The translations under genes were made by a program, and so were the position numbers. This document shows positions 46,061-58,599 of a stretch of 64,000 nt of DNA, piece after piece. Positions within the stretch are counted from its first letter, which is position 1; each line of letters begins with the position of its first letter. The stretch lies in assembly GCA_016801845.1 (NCBI GenBank), contig CM028919.1:1532001-1596000 (forward strand), given 5' to 3'. The notes beneath the pieces were generated by a model. That model was not told the DNA's origin and searched no databases. It saw only the letters and a program-made list of their open reading frames with translations. This DNA is from Polydactylus sextarius. Taxonomy: Eukaryota > Chordata > Actinopteri > Polynemidae.

Positions 46061-46553
46061 TCTTACCCAGGCAGTGTTGCTTCCATTGTCTCTGTTAATA
46101 ATGAATAACACTGAAAGTGCAAGCACATAAACAGCACCTGTGGAAATGTTTTATTTTATTTTATCATATTCTGTCCATGTGACATATGGCTGTAATATAT
46201 AGCCCCTGCTGCAGCAAATGCAGTGTTTAGTTTATTAAATGATCTCATTATCTTTACCATCGTAGATGAAATAACACAACAAAATGTTAAGAGTGTAAGT
46301 ATTAACAAGAAATGTATTTTTTTTTAGAAATGTAACATGTATTTAAACAGACTTTTTGTAGGTTTCAGCTTCTTCTTTCATAATACTGAATATTTGTATT
46401 AAAGAGACACTAAACATTAACAACAGTAACAATATATCAAAGTGACATATTGTAGCAGCTCAGAGCCACATCCATGCAACACACACAACCATGACACCAT
46501 AAAAGGCTCCTTTAGGAAAAGAACAAAAAGTAATGTTGGTCAGACTACTTAGG

Positions 46554-46595
<42 letters not shown>

Positions 46596-46989
46596 TAAAT
46601 AAAGCGACTGAGTGTGAGGTGTGGGTGTGTATGAGCACCTAATTGGCCCAGATATCACAGGATGAAATATTCATGTAGAAGCTCAGCGACTTTTGAAATA
46701 GAAATCTGTGTGTGTCAGACTCCTTTCTCTGCTGTGCCCCCCACTGACATACTTAACGCTCACCATGCCACCACATCTCAAACCTGCACGAACCACACTG
46801 GCAAATACCTCATGTAGGAAACATAACTGTGGCTGGATCATCATCCAGCTTTATGTTCAGCCCCTCACAGCTCATCGTTCAGGTTTAGAGAAAGACTGTG
46901 CGAGTGACAAGAGACCAGAGCAACCTTAAGCAACAGGACATTTACCAACAGTAACTCAGATGAGACTCATCCTCTCCTGCTGCCTGTGT
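46061..46989. other. Noncoding, simple repeat only
   Basis: (TG)n at 46556-46593. The frame 46708-46929 has no recognised motif. Confidence 0.5.
46556..46593 (+). repeat. (TG)n microsatellite
   Basis: About 18 TG units. Confidence 0.97.
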
Positions 46990-46993
46990 TCGC

Positions 46994-47145
46994 TTAAAAC
47001 CAATTTCATTTGTATAGCGTCAAATCATAAATATATATATGTATATCCCACAGTGAGCAGCACTTCTACTGGGGTGATAATGGAGAGAAAAAAAAAACTC
47101 CCTTTTGACAGGAAGAAACCTCTTCTAGCAGAACCAACATTTTGC
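46994..47145 (+). repeat. Common teleost dispersed repeat
   Basis: TTCATTTGTATAGCGTCAAA, CCACAGTGAGCAGCACTT and ACTCCCTTTTGACAGGAAGA followed by AACCTC…CAGAACC are near-exact words of a fish repeat that I recall as 'tttgtatagcgccaaatca…acagtgagcagcac…aactcccttttaacaggaagaaacctccagcagaacc'. No coding capacity. The frame across it is an artefact. Confidence 0.7.
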
Positions 47146-48029
47146 CACGAATGCACCAACATTCATGGGAAATCATCCTCTTCAGCTGTGTCAGACTGAA
47201 GTGTCGCACGGTGTCCTTGGGTTACAGCCTTTTTATTTTTTAAAAATCAAAAGACTTTGAGCATGTTAAGTTTTCTTTTCCAGGATAGGATCCCCACACA
47301 TGTATGTATGTCACATGACACGCCTGAATATGGCTTCACTTTTTAAGAAAACATTGAGAAACTACAGAGGGAATAAGATGCAGCTTAAGCAAAAGAAAAC
47401 TGTTCATGTCACTGTATTTCAGCTCAGATATGATGATGAAATAATCTGCATCCACAAAGATCATTAATGTACTTTGCTAATTATTCAAAATTACCTCTAA
47501 CTCAAGTCCTGTGACCCTGCCTGTACCATACACTCAATTTATTCTTTCTTCTTAATTCTTCTTCTTTATTAATTCTAGGACTCATTGATGGTATTCATGG
47601 CCAGTCTGAGGTTGTAGGTTTTCACAATAAATTAAATTAATCATGAATGAGTCCTAATCAGACCCAATAAAAATACAGATGGTTTGAATGTTTGAAATGT
47701 TTTCTATGATCCAACCAAGATGTTCAGACCTCCAACATTCAGTCAGGGCTGCTGATGTGACGGCTGCAAAAAAAAAAAAAAAAACTTACTTAGAATTAAG
47801 TTCTCTATGGTTAGGTACTTTTGTACTGCAATTACATTGTTCATTATGAACATTTATGAAAGACACTCTGCTGTGACCAGTACTGTCTGAATCATCCCAT
47901 CATGCATCATTCCCCCAGTGCGACTACAGAGTTACCTCGAAGAGGAACATACAAACTGCTTCATAAACCAGAACTCCCTCCACCTCCAAAACCCCTGGAA
48001 CTAGTTCTCTCTTTCACACACACAGACGT

Positions 48030-48068
<39 letters not shown>

Positions 48069-49402
48069 TTTTCCCATCACACAACCAGTTACTAAAGCCT
48101 TGGCAGAGAGAAACACAGGCCTTGGCACAGTTCACCTTAATGAGTGGCAGCTTCAACCCCCCTCCCGCTGCTGGGTGGCTGAGAGATATACAGGCAGAGA
48201 AAGAGAGAGAGCGACCTCATTGAGGAGAGTGGGTTGTGTGTGTTTGTGCGAGGCCCTGGCCGGTCGGCTACAGAGCACTCAGACTCTCCCTGAAGTGATG
48301 CTGAACACAGAGGAAGATAAATGAAAAAAAACCAAACAAAAACAAAACCAAACCACAGTGGGGGTTTTGCCCTTTGTGTGGACAAATAATTAAAATCCAT
48401 TTGTTTCCTCTTTTATTTTCTCTGTTTTGCCGTCTCTGTTCTGCTAAACCAAAGCTTGTAAATGCTGGCCACAGAGAGAGGTGAGTGTGGCCAAACTGGA
48501 GCTGTCCCATCCAAGCCAGACCCAGATGACAGCCTTCAAGGAGATGCTGAATGGAGGAGGAGGAGAAAAATGGCTGCTCTGCATTAGAGAACACAAAGAC
48601 AATTGATTTGTCTTTGAATTGAAGGATGTTACATTGAGGCTGGCTTCTCTGAAAAACCAGTGACTGGCCTCCACATAATGAATATGTTCAACAAATACGC
48701 TGCTTGCCTTGTGTCATCATGACATTAGTTTGTGTTCATAGCTGTTCTATCAAATAATTAAAAAAACACAATATTTTATATTTAACTCTACTTTCTACAA
48801 CGTCACAAAAACCAATGTGAGCTACATCAGTTAAATGCAGCAGACAGACAAGCTGGGCAGCAGAACCAACTCCAACCTCCAACTCTTCATCTCTGCTCTC
48901 ATGCTTTATCTCTTCAATCACACTCATTTCATCCCCCTCCTCTCTCTCCTTTGTCCTGGACATCCGGTTTCTCTGCTATCTGACATATGATTTCTCAATC
49001 TGACAGTAATTCAGGCCTCTGCCTTTATGAATAATAGAGTGAATCTGACAGTAGTCAGTTTAACACAACTGCCATCAGCCATGACGTTAATTGCCCTCTG
49101 GTTCTGCCAGTTATGGTGATAGCAGAGCTGGCTGCTACACACGGAGAGGCCATGAGGGAAGGGAGCCCGGATGGGGATCTAGAAGGGGACCGGTCTGAGC
49201 CAGCACAGGTCCGGAAGAGAAGGACTGAGGTGAGGCCCAGAGGAGGAAATGGTGAGCAGAAAGACAAGAGCAGGGCACAAAAAGAAACTTGGCTTATGAA
49301 AAAAACTAGAGGGAAAGAGTGGATGAGGAGGAGACCTGAAATTAGAATTAGAGCGATAATGAAACCTGGACACTAGCTGTGACTAGGGAGAGTAAGAAAT
49401 TG
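47146..49402. other. Noncoding, simple repeats only
   Basis: A tract at 47768-47784 and (CA)n at 48015-48066. The frames at 47902-48324 and 48137-48674 are driven by the CA run or are unmatched. Nothing else is recognised. Confidence 0.45.
48015..48066 (+). repeat. (CA)n microsatellite
   Basis: A short CA run, an interruption (GACGTG), then about 18 CA units. Confidence 0.97.
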
Positions 49403-49535
49403 GGGCTGCTGTGGTTCAGGAGGTAGACCAGGTCATCCACTAATCAGAAGGTCGGTGGTCTCCTTCAGTCAAAATGTTGAATTATCTTTGGGCAAAATAC
49501 TTGGCCCCTGTTCCATCGGTGTGAATGTCTATATC
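49403..49535 (+). repeat. Teleost repeat with tRNA-like head
   Basis: GGCTGCTGTGGTTCAGGAGG, TAGACCAGGTCATCCACTAA, GAAGGTCGGTGG, TCTTTGGGCAAAATACTTGG and CCATCGGTGTGAATGTCTAT match, in order, the head of the fish repeat whose opposite-strand copy is at 22452-22866. The TGGTTCAGGAGG and GGTCGGTGGTCTCC words sit where a tRNA A and B box would, but the B box is degenerate. No intact tRNA gene. 3' truncated. Confidence 0.65.
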
Positions 49536-50058
49536 ATAAAAGATAATTTCTTAAAAATGTTAAGACTCACACGAGTGGGAGAAAACACACAGAGATATAA
49601 TAGAAGACGTGAAAACTCCAGCCAACTACTGTCCATCACTGACTGTATCACATCCACAGAGTTCACTCTGACATCTGACTGGAAATAACAACTGGAACGA
49701 ATTAAATTGATTAAGCACAAAGAAAATCACTTGATGTACAAAAAGTAAATAATGTTCAGTGGGTCACACAGGTCTCCAGTCTCATTTCACCTGAATCGCT
49801 AATTGGGTAGTGAAGATGAGTGTGAGTGTGTTATTATGTGAGTGTAACAGTAATATTCATGTTCATGTCCATCCATTTTCAGTGCTTCTGTACCACCTCT
49901 TTTTCTATGTATTTTTCTTTTAATTACCTGGCTGTAAGCATCAACTCATGTGCAGTCCATAGCAGTGGACTGCACCTCTTCCCCAGGCCTCGGCTCTGAG
50001 AGGACCAGTCAGGAAGACAGGAAGGTGGACTTGTGTAGCGGAAGCATTGATGCTGCCT

Positions 50059-50089
<31 letters not shown>

Positions 50090-51119
50090 AATGCAAACTC
50101 CCATGGGCCTGAGACTAAAGTCACACGGTGCTTTCATTGAGGCCAGTGGTGGATGGTGGATAAAGCGCAAGGCTGATGCAGGATTTGAATAATTCGGCAT
50201 CACAGACACAGAAACACACGGATTTCAAAAAATAAATAAAACATGAGAGGAGTGAAAGAAGCTGATGTTTCAGTGGAATAAACATGTTTAGGTACAGTAG
50301 ATGAGAAATGAAATTAACTTTCCACTGTTTAATTTTCATCTCATCCATTTATTCCTTTTTAATCTGTTCATTCGTTTTGAATGTTTAGTTTAATAAATGA
50401 AAACAGGAAATGATCTTTGATTCATTTATACATTCTGTTCCTCTGCTTATTTTAATTTTTAGTCATTCAACCACTAATCTGTCCGTGCTTTTGTTTCCAC
50501 CTCTTTTCATTCATCCATTTATTTCTGAACATATGTATGCATAAATTCATTCACCTATTAGTCAAACGTGTCAATTCATTTGTTCATTCATCCTTTCAAT
50601 GGCCCATCAGTGAATATGAATGTGATCCTTTAGTCATTCGTGCTCTGATAAGTGGGTGAATAGATCAAGACCTCTTTTCCTGCATCACTTTTTTCATATT
50701 TTCTTATATAATTGTTCATCCATTTATCAAAACCACTCAGATACTGTACACACGAGTGTTTCTTTACTCAGTTTTCCAGATATGCTCACTAATTCATTTT
50801 GTCTTTGACCATCTGTGGTCAAATAAAACCTCGACAGAGATCAGAAGGGTTAAATTTCCCAAACTTCATGTTGTGACATGGCCTTAACACGGTGTAGCCA
50901 CTCTGCTTTTCCTGTGCATTAACTCTCAGTCTCACTGCAGTAATTGCGACAGCATGCAGCATGAAAAAAAAAAAAAAAAAAATCCAGCAAGTGTTGTCAT
51001 AATAACTAAACTGTGGATATTAAAACGTGAGTTCATTACAACTCAATTTGAACTTTTCTGAAAATCACAAGCTGCTGCAGTGTATAGGAAGTGAAAACAA
51101 CTATGGCTAATCTGGTTTT
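49536..51119. other. Noncoding, degenerate tetranucleotides
   Basis: (CA)n at 50059-50081. Between about 50330 and 50760, ATTCATTC/ATCCATTT-type words recur irregularly, as in a decayed tetranucleotide tract. An A tract sits at 50964-50982. No gene. Confidence 0.5.
50059..50081 (+). repeat. (CA)n microsatellite
   Basis: About 11 CA units. Confidence 0.95.
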
Positions 51120-51445
51120 GGAAATTGAAATATTACCACTATTAAACAGTAATCTCATCAAGTGCCGATATGTCGGAGATTACAAAAGCAGAATGTGGGG
51201 TCTCCGATGACTGTAATTAAGGCCAACCCCTCCACTTACAAATAAAGGCAATAAACCCATTATTATGTGGAGAATTAGAGCAGATTCTCTTTGCAGAAAT
51301 GATTGAAGAATGGAAGTATGATTACCCCTTTCCCTCTTTTACTTGGCCTTTTTTTAAATCACAGCAGAGGGCTAATCTTTGTGAAGCCACAGACAGAATA
51401 GCAATGGTGCCCCGGAGAAATGTGTTGAATAAATGGACAAGGCGG
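51120..51445. promoter_or_regulatory. Candidate conserved regulatory block with nested palindrome
   Basis: GTAATCTC (51149-51156) and GAGATTAC (51176-51183) are exact inverted copies, enclosing CCGA-TATG-TCGG (51165-51176). TAATTAA follows at 51214-51220, then GGCAATAAACCCATTATTATG and GGGCTAATCTTTGTG. The DNA is complex and repeat-free up to the GT run. The 51299-51592 frame is a chance frame into the microsatellite. Confidence 0.4.
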
Positions 51446-51456
51446 AGGATTGGGAG

Positions 51457-51461
<5 letters not shown>

Positions 51462-51523
<62 letters not shown>

Positions 51524-51541
51524 CGTGCGTGCGTGTGTGTG
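51462..51541 (+). repeat. (GT)n/(GTGC)n microsatellite
   Basis: About 28 GT units, then GTGC repeated about three times and a further GT tail. Confidence 0.97.
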
Positions 51542-51549
51542 AAGAACAG

Positions 51550-51760
51550 CCAAAAGAATGCCATTTTCTTTTCTTTGCAACACTCCTTCTAATGAAACTG
51601 CAAAGAATCTGACAGAGTTTCTTTAATCACAAAGGAAAAGGATTTGGCGTCTGCCTCCTTCTGCTAATTTATTCATTCAAAAGTCTTAATATCTGTGCAG
51701 CGGGCGAAGGATCACAAAACACATGCTAAGCATTTTCCCTGCCACTCACAGTTATTTTAT
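51550..51760. promoter_or_regulatory. Candidate conserved regulatory block
   Basis: Likely the other half of the 51120-51445 block: TTCTAATGAAACTGCAAAG, TTTAATCACAAAGG, GCTAATTTATTCATTC and GTGCAGCGGGCGAAGGATCAC. A T tract follows. Conservation untested. Confidence 0.32.
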
Positions 51761-52995
51761 TTATTTTTTTTTTTTTTTTTAGGTTAGAGATTAGATTTTT
51801 TTTCTTTCCAAAATGTCAAATTTCTATTAACAGGATGGTTCAAATGCAACAAAGGACTGCGCTTGATGAATTTAGTGCAGCAGTAAGTGTGTGTGCGTGT
51901 GTGTGTTTGATGTGTGTTTATGTGTATTTTACTTATTGACCGTTAAAACCTGTTTAAATTTTCAGCTCCCTTAAAAAAAATCACAAACTCTTGATTTAAT
52001 ACATTCTTCAAAATATTTTCCACTACATTCACAGGATCCACATCCGTTCACATCCGTATCATTCATGCACAACAGAACTTCCAATTCATCTCACTTAGTC
52101 TGAAGAATTATGACGTTACTTCTGAATTTCATTTTCATGTCACAGTAACACGTGTCCAGTTAATACACAGCTGCTGAGCTGTTCAATCTCTGAAGTAGAG
52201 CAGATTTCATCACCATCTATATGATATTGCTGTGATTTAGCCCAACATGCTCAGCTACTGCGGTTGATCACTTGAACCTCACATTAAAGGTTTCAGTGGA
52301 TCATTCTTCATCATCATCCCATATGCCTATAATTGATGGACAACTAACTGTGGGTCAGCTTCTATTAATATAGAACATGGAAGTGTCCCTGCTCACAGAC
52401 TCTGAACACACCATTCTCACACTCAGGTTACATACGTAATCTGAATCATTTTCAGTTCATCCTACACATGATGGATGATGACTTGATTGTCTGTGACATA
52501 TAAAACTGAACATTTTCTACATGAACTTTACCTCAAACATGTGATCGAGGTGAGAAGTTGAGCGCACATCTGCGCAATCACACTCTGTTTTACATCACCA
52601 ACAACAAGTTTGATTAGTTCTTCATGGCTTTAGGGAGTTTTACGGGGCAGTACGTCACCTCTACGTCTGGACCTTTGCTTGGATTCAACTAAACTGTCTG
52701 GAACTGTTCAGTGTTTCAGTTTGCTCTGAGCTCACACAGATCTCTGCGTTGACTCTGAGAGGCTGCAATACCCTACCTGAGTTTTGTCATGCGTCGACTG
52801 CCTGCATTATACACACCAAATTAACCAAATCTCATGGAATGAAAGCACACACAGAGATGACACACAGATCTCAGGAACACACACACACCATCATCCAGCT
52901 GTAAGAGAATGAATCATTCCAGGCTGCTTTTATCTGACCAAGTGTTGTGCACTGTGGTCAGGTCTGCTGCACACATTCTCACTTAGATATTTCCT
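51761..52995. other. Noncoding, nothing recognised
   Basis: T tract at about 51763-51780 and a short imperfect GT run near 51887-51907. No gene. Confidence 0.5.
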
Positions 52996-53055
52996 TGCGC
53001 GCGTGTGTGTGTGTGTGTGTGTGTGTGTGCTTGCGTGTGTGTGTGAGTGTGTGTG

Positions 53056-53086
<31 letters not shown>

Positions 53087-53089
53087 ATG
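52996..53089 (+). repeat. (GT)n microsatellite with GCGCGC start
   Basis: GCGCGC followed by about 16 GT units, an interruption, and a second run of about 13 GT units. Frames on both strands here are artefacts. Confidence 0.97.
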
Positions 53090-54287
53090 CCCTGTGCCTT
53101 GTTCGCTGGCCCTTCTTACAACCTGTCTCAGAGATAACAGATTGCTTTTTCATTTCAGGAAACTCTCCCTCTCTGTTCTCAGGAGCAGTGCACTGAGGAC
53201 CAGCAAGACTCTCTGACTTCATCCCGTCAGTAATGGGTTGAGGAGTCACCTGAAAGTTCATTAATTCCTTTGTAACCTATATCTGCACCATCTTCATCCA
53301 TTATTTTACTGATTGAATACAAGGAGACAGGGGAGGAAGGTAAACATTAGAATGATCACTTCCAAACCTTTTTCAGGTGTCAGCTCTATGACAGATGGCC
53401 ATTCTGTCTGAGTTGTTCACCTCATGAATTCAGCTCCGGGTGATCTCAGCTGTCAGGCTTTACAGGTGAACACACCAGACTGGAACCATGTCCTGTTACA
53501 GATGGACCAGCCAATCATCTAAAAGAGCCACTACCCCAACAGATGACTCTAGGTTAGTTTAAGCTACTTACACGGTTTAGAGTGTAGAACAGTCATAGAT
53601 AAAGGAGTGCAGGAACCAGTGTTTACAACTGGTAGCAAACTGCACTCTATGTGTTTGTAGAGTGCACACTCTCTGAATGTCCAATCTGTGACCCCAGGAA
53701 TTTAGAAAAATGAATCAACATAAAAAAGTGTTTATGCTCAGTAGAGGTGTGACAATGGATAGTAGAAACAGAAAAATTAAAATAAAATTGAAGAATGGAT
53801 TGTAGGACCTTGACCTCTTGGTCACATCCTCAGAGCCGGAACAAAAGCCTGACATGTGTTGGCTGACTCTCCTTATCAAGGATAACATAAGAAGATAGTT
53901 CTGGACTGTGCTCCACACTACCCCCACCACCCCATCAGCAACAACACAGGTCTGTGATTTGTGATAAGAGCAGAGAGCTCAACACCTCCCACTACTGTTT
54001 CACTTGTTTCACAGCTGCTGGCTCACACTGTGCTGAGAGGAACCATGTTTTCCAGCTGAGCTGCTGCCATGTTGCAGAAGACAGTCTGTTTTAATGCACC
54101 ACCACTTAAAATCACCGAAACAAGACACTCAGACAAAAACTAAACCTGAAATGAAAGAGATCTGAAAATCACATTATCAACTGAAGATTCATTCACATTC
54201 TTGTGCTCCTGTAGAGCTGTTTGTGGCCTCTTACATATTCATATTCAACAGCTCAAATTTTTACTCACAATTGAACCCCTGGACAGA
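53090..54287. other. Noncoding, nothing recognised
   Basis: No gene, RNA or repeat family supported. Confidence 0.5.
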
Positions 54288-54420
54288 GTCAGGTCGACTC
54301 TCCCCCCTGCCGCTGGCAATCTTTATGCTAAGCTAAGCTAACTGCAGTTCATATGTAGTGTGCATATTTGAGAGTGTTATCAGTCACGTCTAACAGGAAA
54401 CCCTTCAGGTATCATATTTC
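54288..54420 (+). repeat. Fragment of a common teleost repeat
   Basis: CCCCCCTGCCGCTGGCAATC…TTTATGCTAAGCTAAGCTAAC…GTTCATATGTAGTG…GAGAGTGTTATCAGTC follows, with decay, a fish repeat that I recall as 'ccccctgcttccagtctttatgctaagctaagctaac…cttcatattta…gagagtggtatcaatc'. No coding capacity. Confidence 0.6.
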
Positions 54421-55189
54421 TATGACTTACACTGGGTGTTTACAGCTTCAGTGGGAAATAACAGATCAATTGTGTTTTCATTCACAGGAGGTTTTCAAAT
54501 TAAATGTCTGACCTTATAAAAATATGGTGCTGATGTGATGGTTTAAGCTGCACTGATATGACAGCTGAAAGCAGTGTATCAGTTATTAAAGGAGTTCATC
54601 TGAAACACAATGACACCGTGATGCTGCCATTAGTTTATCCAGCCCCAGAAGTTATGGAAAGGATATGTATGAAAATGAGTGTGAGTCAAATCCTCTCCTC
54701 TGCACAGTGTTTTGTCCCATAAGCAGCCTGCTGTTTCCAAACTGATGAGAAGCTTATCCCAGGCTTGTGGCACGATACACTGCCATTTTGCTTCGTTTCC
54801 TTGAGGTGTCCCTACTTTGCCATGCAGAGCTGTTTTAATAGTTTCCCAGTGCAGTTGGCATGGTTACCAGTGCAGAACGACACTGACTCAAATCTGCCAG
54901 CTGAATCTCAGCGAACCTGCTATAATCTCTGGACAATCTCTGTATTAACATCCAACCTCTGCCTGGCTCTCTTTATGCTGCTTGCTCCCCCACCTGCTGC
55001 CACACACCTCAGACCGGCACAAAGAGAGTTTTCTCTAACAGGATAAAAGCTGGTAAAACTGAGTTCCAACATCATTACCTATCAGGTTTTCCTCACTGAC
55101 CCTGACCCAACGCTGCACAAATGTCTTTTTGATTCTGGAAAAAAAGAAAAGAAGACTGAACCTTGGAGCGACAAGCTACAAGGGCCACG
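54421..55189. other. Noncoding, nothing recognised
   Basis: The 54765-55046 frame has no recognised motif. No splice context seen. Confidence 0.45.
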
Positions 55190-55580
55190 GTGAGGTCTGA
55201 TACATAGAATGAGAAAGGGAATAACAGGCAGGACAAGGGGCTATGGCGATGGCTTACTGGCCCTCTATGTAAATCCCTGGGACGTGGGAGGAAATGTAGC
55301 AGGCAATGTGCTAGCGTAAGCCCTTTAGCAGCCGCTGGCCCTGATTAAAACAGCACATTAAGATGCCACAGGCAGCTGAAAGACATCGTCCAATCCCACA
55401 ACCAAACTCTGGGTTATTTATTAGCCGGCCCTGCTAACAAGTATTGACTGGCCTGAATTAATGTGCTCTCCCCTCTTTTGCTTCTGTTGATGTATTTAAT
55501 GTCACAGCCATTTGGAATGGCGCTAACTACATATGACCTCATCTTATATTAACATATACCATGTGTCTGTGCCTGTGTGT
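55190..55580. promoter_or_regulatory. Candidate conserved regulatory block
   Basis: Complex repeat-free sequence with GGCAATGTGCTAGCGTAAGC, CCTGATTAAAACAGCACATT, TTATTTATTAGCCGGCCC, CCTGAATTAATGTGC and CATTTGGAATGGCGCTAAC. AT-rich cores alternate with GC-rich words over nearly 400 bases and no frame stays open. Among the stronger candidates by eye. Confidence 0.4.
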
Positions 55581-56085
55581 ATGAGGGGGACTGTGCCACA
55601 GGTGGAGGTGATGGAGAACTTGAAGATATGAATCATGTGACTGGACAAGATGTGGTTCTACAGATGTCTTTTTTTTCCTCTGACAGAGTCAAGAAGTTTA
55701 TCACACATGTTGTGATTTGTTCTATGTGTACCGTCTATGATAAATGAGTGGATAAATGAGTGAGTGGAGGGTGTGTGCAGTATCCGTATCATCAGTTTAA
55801 TGGCTGACTATTTGACCTCAGCAGGACGTCTGCTGCCATGTTTACACAGCTGAAGCTGAATTAGTACTGAACTCGTCTTCAGTTTTGTTTAGTTAAACCT
55901 GGACAAACTCCTGGCTTGTTGAACCTTCTGGGCTCCAAATAACCAATCACCAGTTAATTGTTACGGCCAAATCTTCAGTGTGTAATTTGCCGGGTACATA
56001 TTCCTCCAGTAGCTATGGCATGTGAGAGGATCAGAGAGGATTCACCTCCTGGTGCATCAACAGCTGATAAATGAGCCTCTTTTCA
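55581..56085. other. Noncoding, nothing recognised
   Basis: No gene or repeat recognised. Confidence 0.5.
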
Positions 56086-56290
56086 TTCACCACAAGTCTG
56101 GAATGTGGTGCTCCAGGCATCTCTACCCTCTGACATGTTTAAAGCATCTCAGCTTTTATAGAACTGTCTTTACTTTTAACGAGTGCCATTATTTACCATG
56201 ATTCTTTTTAGCCCTGATCTGCGTGTTTTGTGTTTGAATGATCTGGTGGTGTAATTGTGTATTTTAATCCTGGTTGATACCAGATGAAGT
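56086..56290 (+). mobile_element. Possible 3' end of a decayed LINE (CR1/L2-like)
   Basis: From 56096 the frame reads V-W-N-V-V-L…S-L-P-S-D-M-F-K before a stop. This resembles the 'VWNSLP…S-x-x-x-FK…LK' ending of CR1/L2-group ORF2 proteins. The following TTTTAACG…TTTTTAGCCCTGATC…TGTGTATTTTAATCCTGG is compatible with a LINE 3' tail. Only the last few dozen codons would be present and they are degraded. Confidence 0.35.
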
Positions 56291-57839
56291 AATCAAATTT
56301 TAATGGTTCTTCCATATATTATTAGTCTAAAGATTTAGTCACTGGAACCTTGCTTCTTTGCAATACTATCACACAGGTATTAGTGAAAATGTTGGGTGTC
56401 TTTATAGTTTGATTTGACATATTTCAGCATATATAGTTGTCTTAGTTGTTTCCTTTACAGAAATAGAACTCTGTAAGTGTGGCTCTTGATTTCAGCAATC
56501 TGACAAAAAGTAGATCACATGAATTGGATGAAATAGTTTTCATTTCTTTTGTTTCCCCCAAACAAAGTCACTTTTATACAGTTCAGCATCTACACACAGT
56601 GTTTCAACCACAGAGTCTGAATATGTTAACTGCCCTCAGAACACTTTCACCATGTGTTTCTATTTACATATGTTTTAGGGTGTTTTTTTTCAGTCAAGTC
56701 AGAGTTGAACCATTTAATGTTCAATGGGTGACTTTAAGGTCCATTCTGTTGCGCTCAAATATTCATAGAGCTATGCTATGGTGAGGTCCAAGAAGAGAGG
56801 CCCTCAGAGACCTCCATCTGTTGCTGCCCCGTCTCTGCATTGTCACTGCTGCAGCATCTGAGTCACTAAACTCCAGAGTCCACGAGAGAAGTCAGTATGG
56901 CTAAGCTTAAAGTTGCCTTAACTTAGTTTCTGGGAGTCGGGCCAGGCTGTTTAGCCAGTATGCGGCGCACAGCAGAGGTGGGGGACAACAAAGACGGACC
57001 CTTCCTTCCTCCATATGGCAGGTTGAAGGGGTCACTGCTGGAAGAGAGAGCAACTGCTTGGTAGACTACACTAGTAAAATATCAGTGTGGCTCAGGATTG
57101 TGAACACAGTTCAACACAATTTTTTCAAACTCTCCACACACAGGTACATATTTCTTTGCATTGAAATTGACATGTTCAACACCCAGAGTTCCTTTACTAG
57201 TGTTAGTGCACCAACAGTGGCCCAGAAAAAGAATAAATTTAATGAGTGATTGACCTAGCTTTTTCAGTTCTGATGGGGAATGGTAGATTCCTAGAATGTA
57301 ACCTTTGTTGGTGGACATCTATCGTTCAAAAGTGTATTAACGGCAACCATTAGGGAGCCGTGACACCTAAACTTAGGTACTGCCTACCTCCAGAAGTCAC
57401 CACAAGACACAGGACCCTGCGACTCTAATAGAGTGACTGTATCCTGGTACCCTTCCTGATGTAACTCTCACTTTTACAGATTGAATTAAAAACTGTCTTT
57501 GATTGGCAGAATTTAAACAGGAGTCTACATTAACCTGTCCTCGGTTTCCTTCGTGTCTTCAGTGGCAGTTACAGCTATTCTCAAGAGTAGTTTTCCACAG
57601 TTGTCTGTGTTATAGAAGTGACAAATGAGTCATAATAATATGACAGGTGCTTGTTTATCACACAGACCAGCACATGCAGGAGAACACACACTATATAGGA
57701 AGAAAAACAGAGGAATGGATGTACTGAATGTGTTTGACCCGGTGCTCGGCTGCTGTGTGCATTATTCAGACAGATGTGGGTTAAGGGAGCAGAGTAGAAA
57801 TAGGAATAAATGCACAAGAAGCTGTTCCATCTTTTGAAA
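56291..57839. other. Noncoding, nothing recognised
   Basis: Several short frames, none matched. A GC-richer stretch at 56780-57020 holds no recognised feature. Confidence 0.45.
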
Positions 57840-58260
57840 ACAAAACAAACCATTAGAAATTTCTTTGGCCCGACCAGCGCAAACACCTATTACATGACTA
57901 AGTTCCTGGGAGAAAGAGGCATCTTCAAGGTAACATGTAAAGGGCAGTTGGCATCTTTACAAACCCCTGAATGTCACCCGTTCCAGTGGATTGACAAAAT
58001 AATATGCACCCATCTTTTTATGCCTGTGGATGGAAAGAGAAAAGAAAAAAAACATAAAGGAAAGGACGCGGGGCGCATTTGGGCTATTCCCCCCCTCTCT
58101 TTTTAATCAGAGGAGGAAGACTGACATGTCCAATCATAACAAAACATCAGCTGGTAAATGGGCCTTCGCAATCACTGTCAGCCAGCCTCCATTAGAAAGA
58201 CCCCCTTTCCTGGACATCAATCAATGCTTTATGGACTGATTCCTTCATTCATTATTTAAT
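57840..58260. promoter_or_regulatory. Candidate conserved regulatory block
   Basis: ATCAATCAAT at 58216-58225, GTCCAATCATAACAAAACATC, CACCTATTACATGAC, GTAACATGTAAAGGG and GACAAAATAATATGCACCC occur in complex, repeat-free DNA. The TCACCCGTTCCAGTGGATTG region is also unusual. The two overlapping frames here are in different phases and unmatched. Confidence 0.4.
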
Positions 58261-58599
58261 TACAGCTATTTCAATATTTATTTAACCACTGAAGACTTTT
58301 TTGTGAGGCTTAATCACTTCTTTGTTGGCAATCACAATTTTACTTCTTGTTTATGTCAGTTTTTTTTTCTTTCTTTTATCCATTTTTGGTAATAACTTTG
58401 TTCCTCTGCTCTGTCCCCGCTGAATAAAAGCATAGAACAGCAGCATCGGTCCCATCACCACCTTCACAACTGGTGCTGGCTCAAAGAGAAGTGGTCAAAG
58501 CAGCGTGTCACACTTTTGATCAACATTAAAAGTGATCTGCTTTTAGATCACCGCTCTCTAATTCCACAGCATTTCAGTGAACACACAGAAGAAGACAAC
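58261..58599. other. Noncoding, T-rich
   Basis: AT-rich spacer between two candidate regulatory blocks. No gene. Confidence 0.5.

Noticed and set aside
49403..49470. tRNA gene
   Set aside because: A-box-like and B-box-like words are present but degenerate, the acceptor stem is absent, and the sequence continues as a known repeat.
51299..51592. Frames of CV/HT repeats on both strands
   Set aside because: Artefacts of the (GT)n tract. The same applies to 38212-38487, 41662-42023 and 52947-53261.
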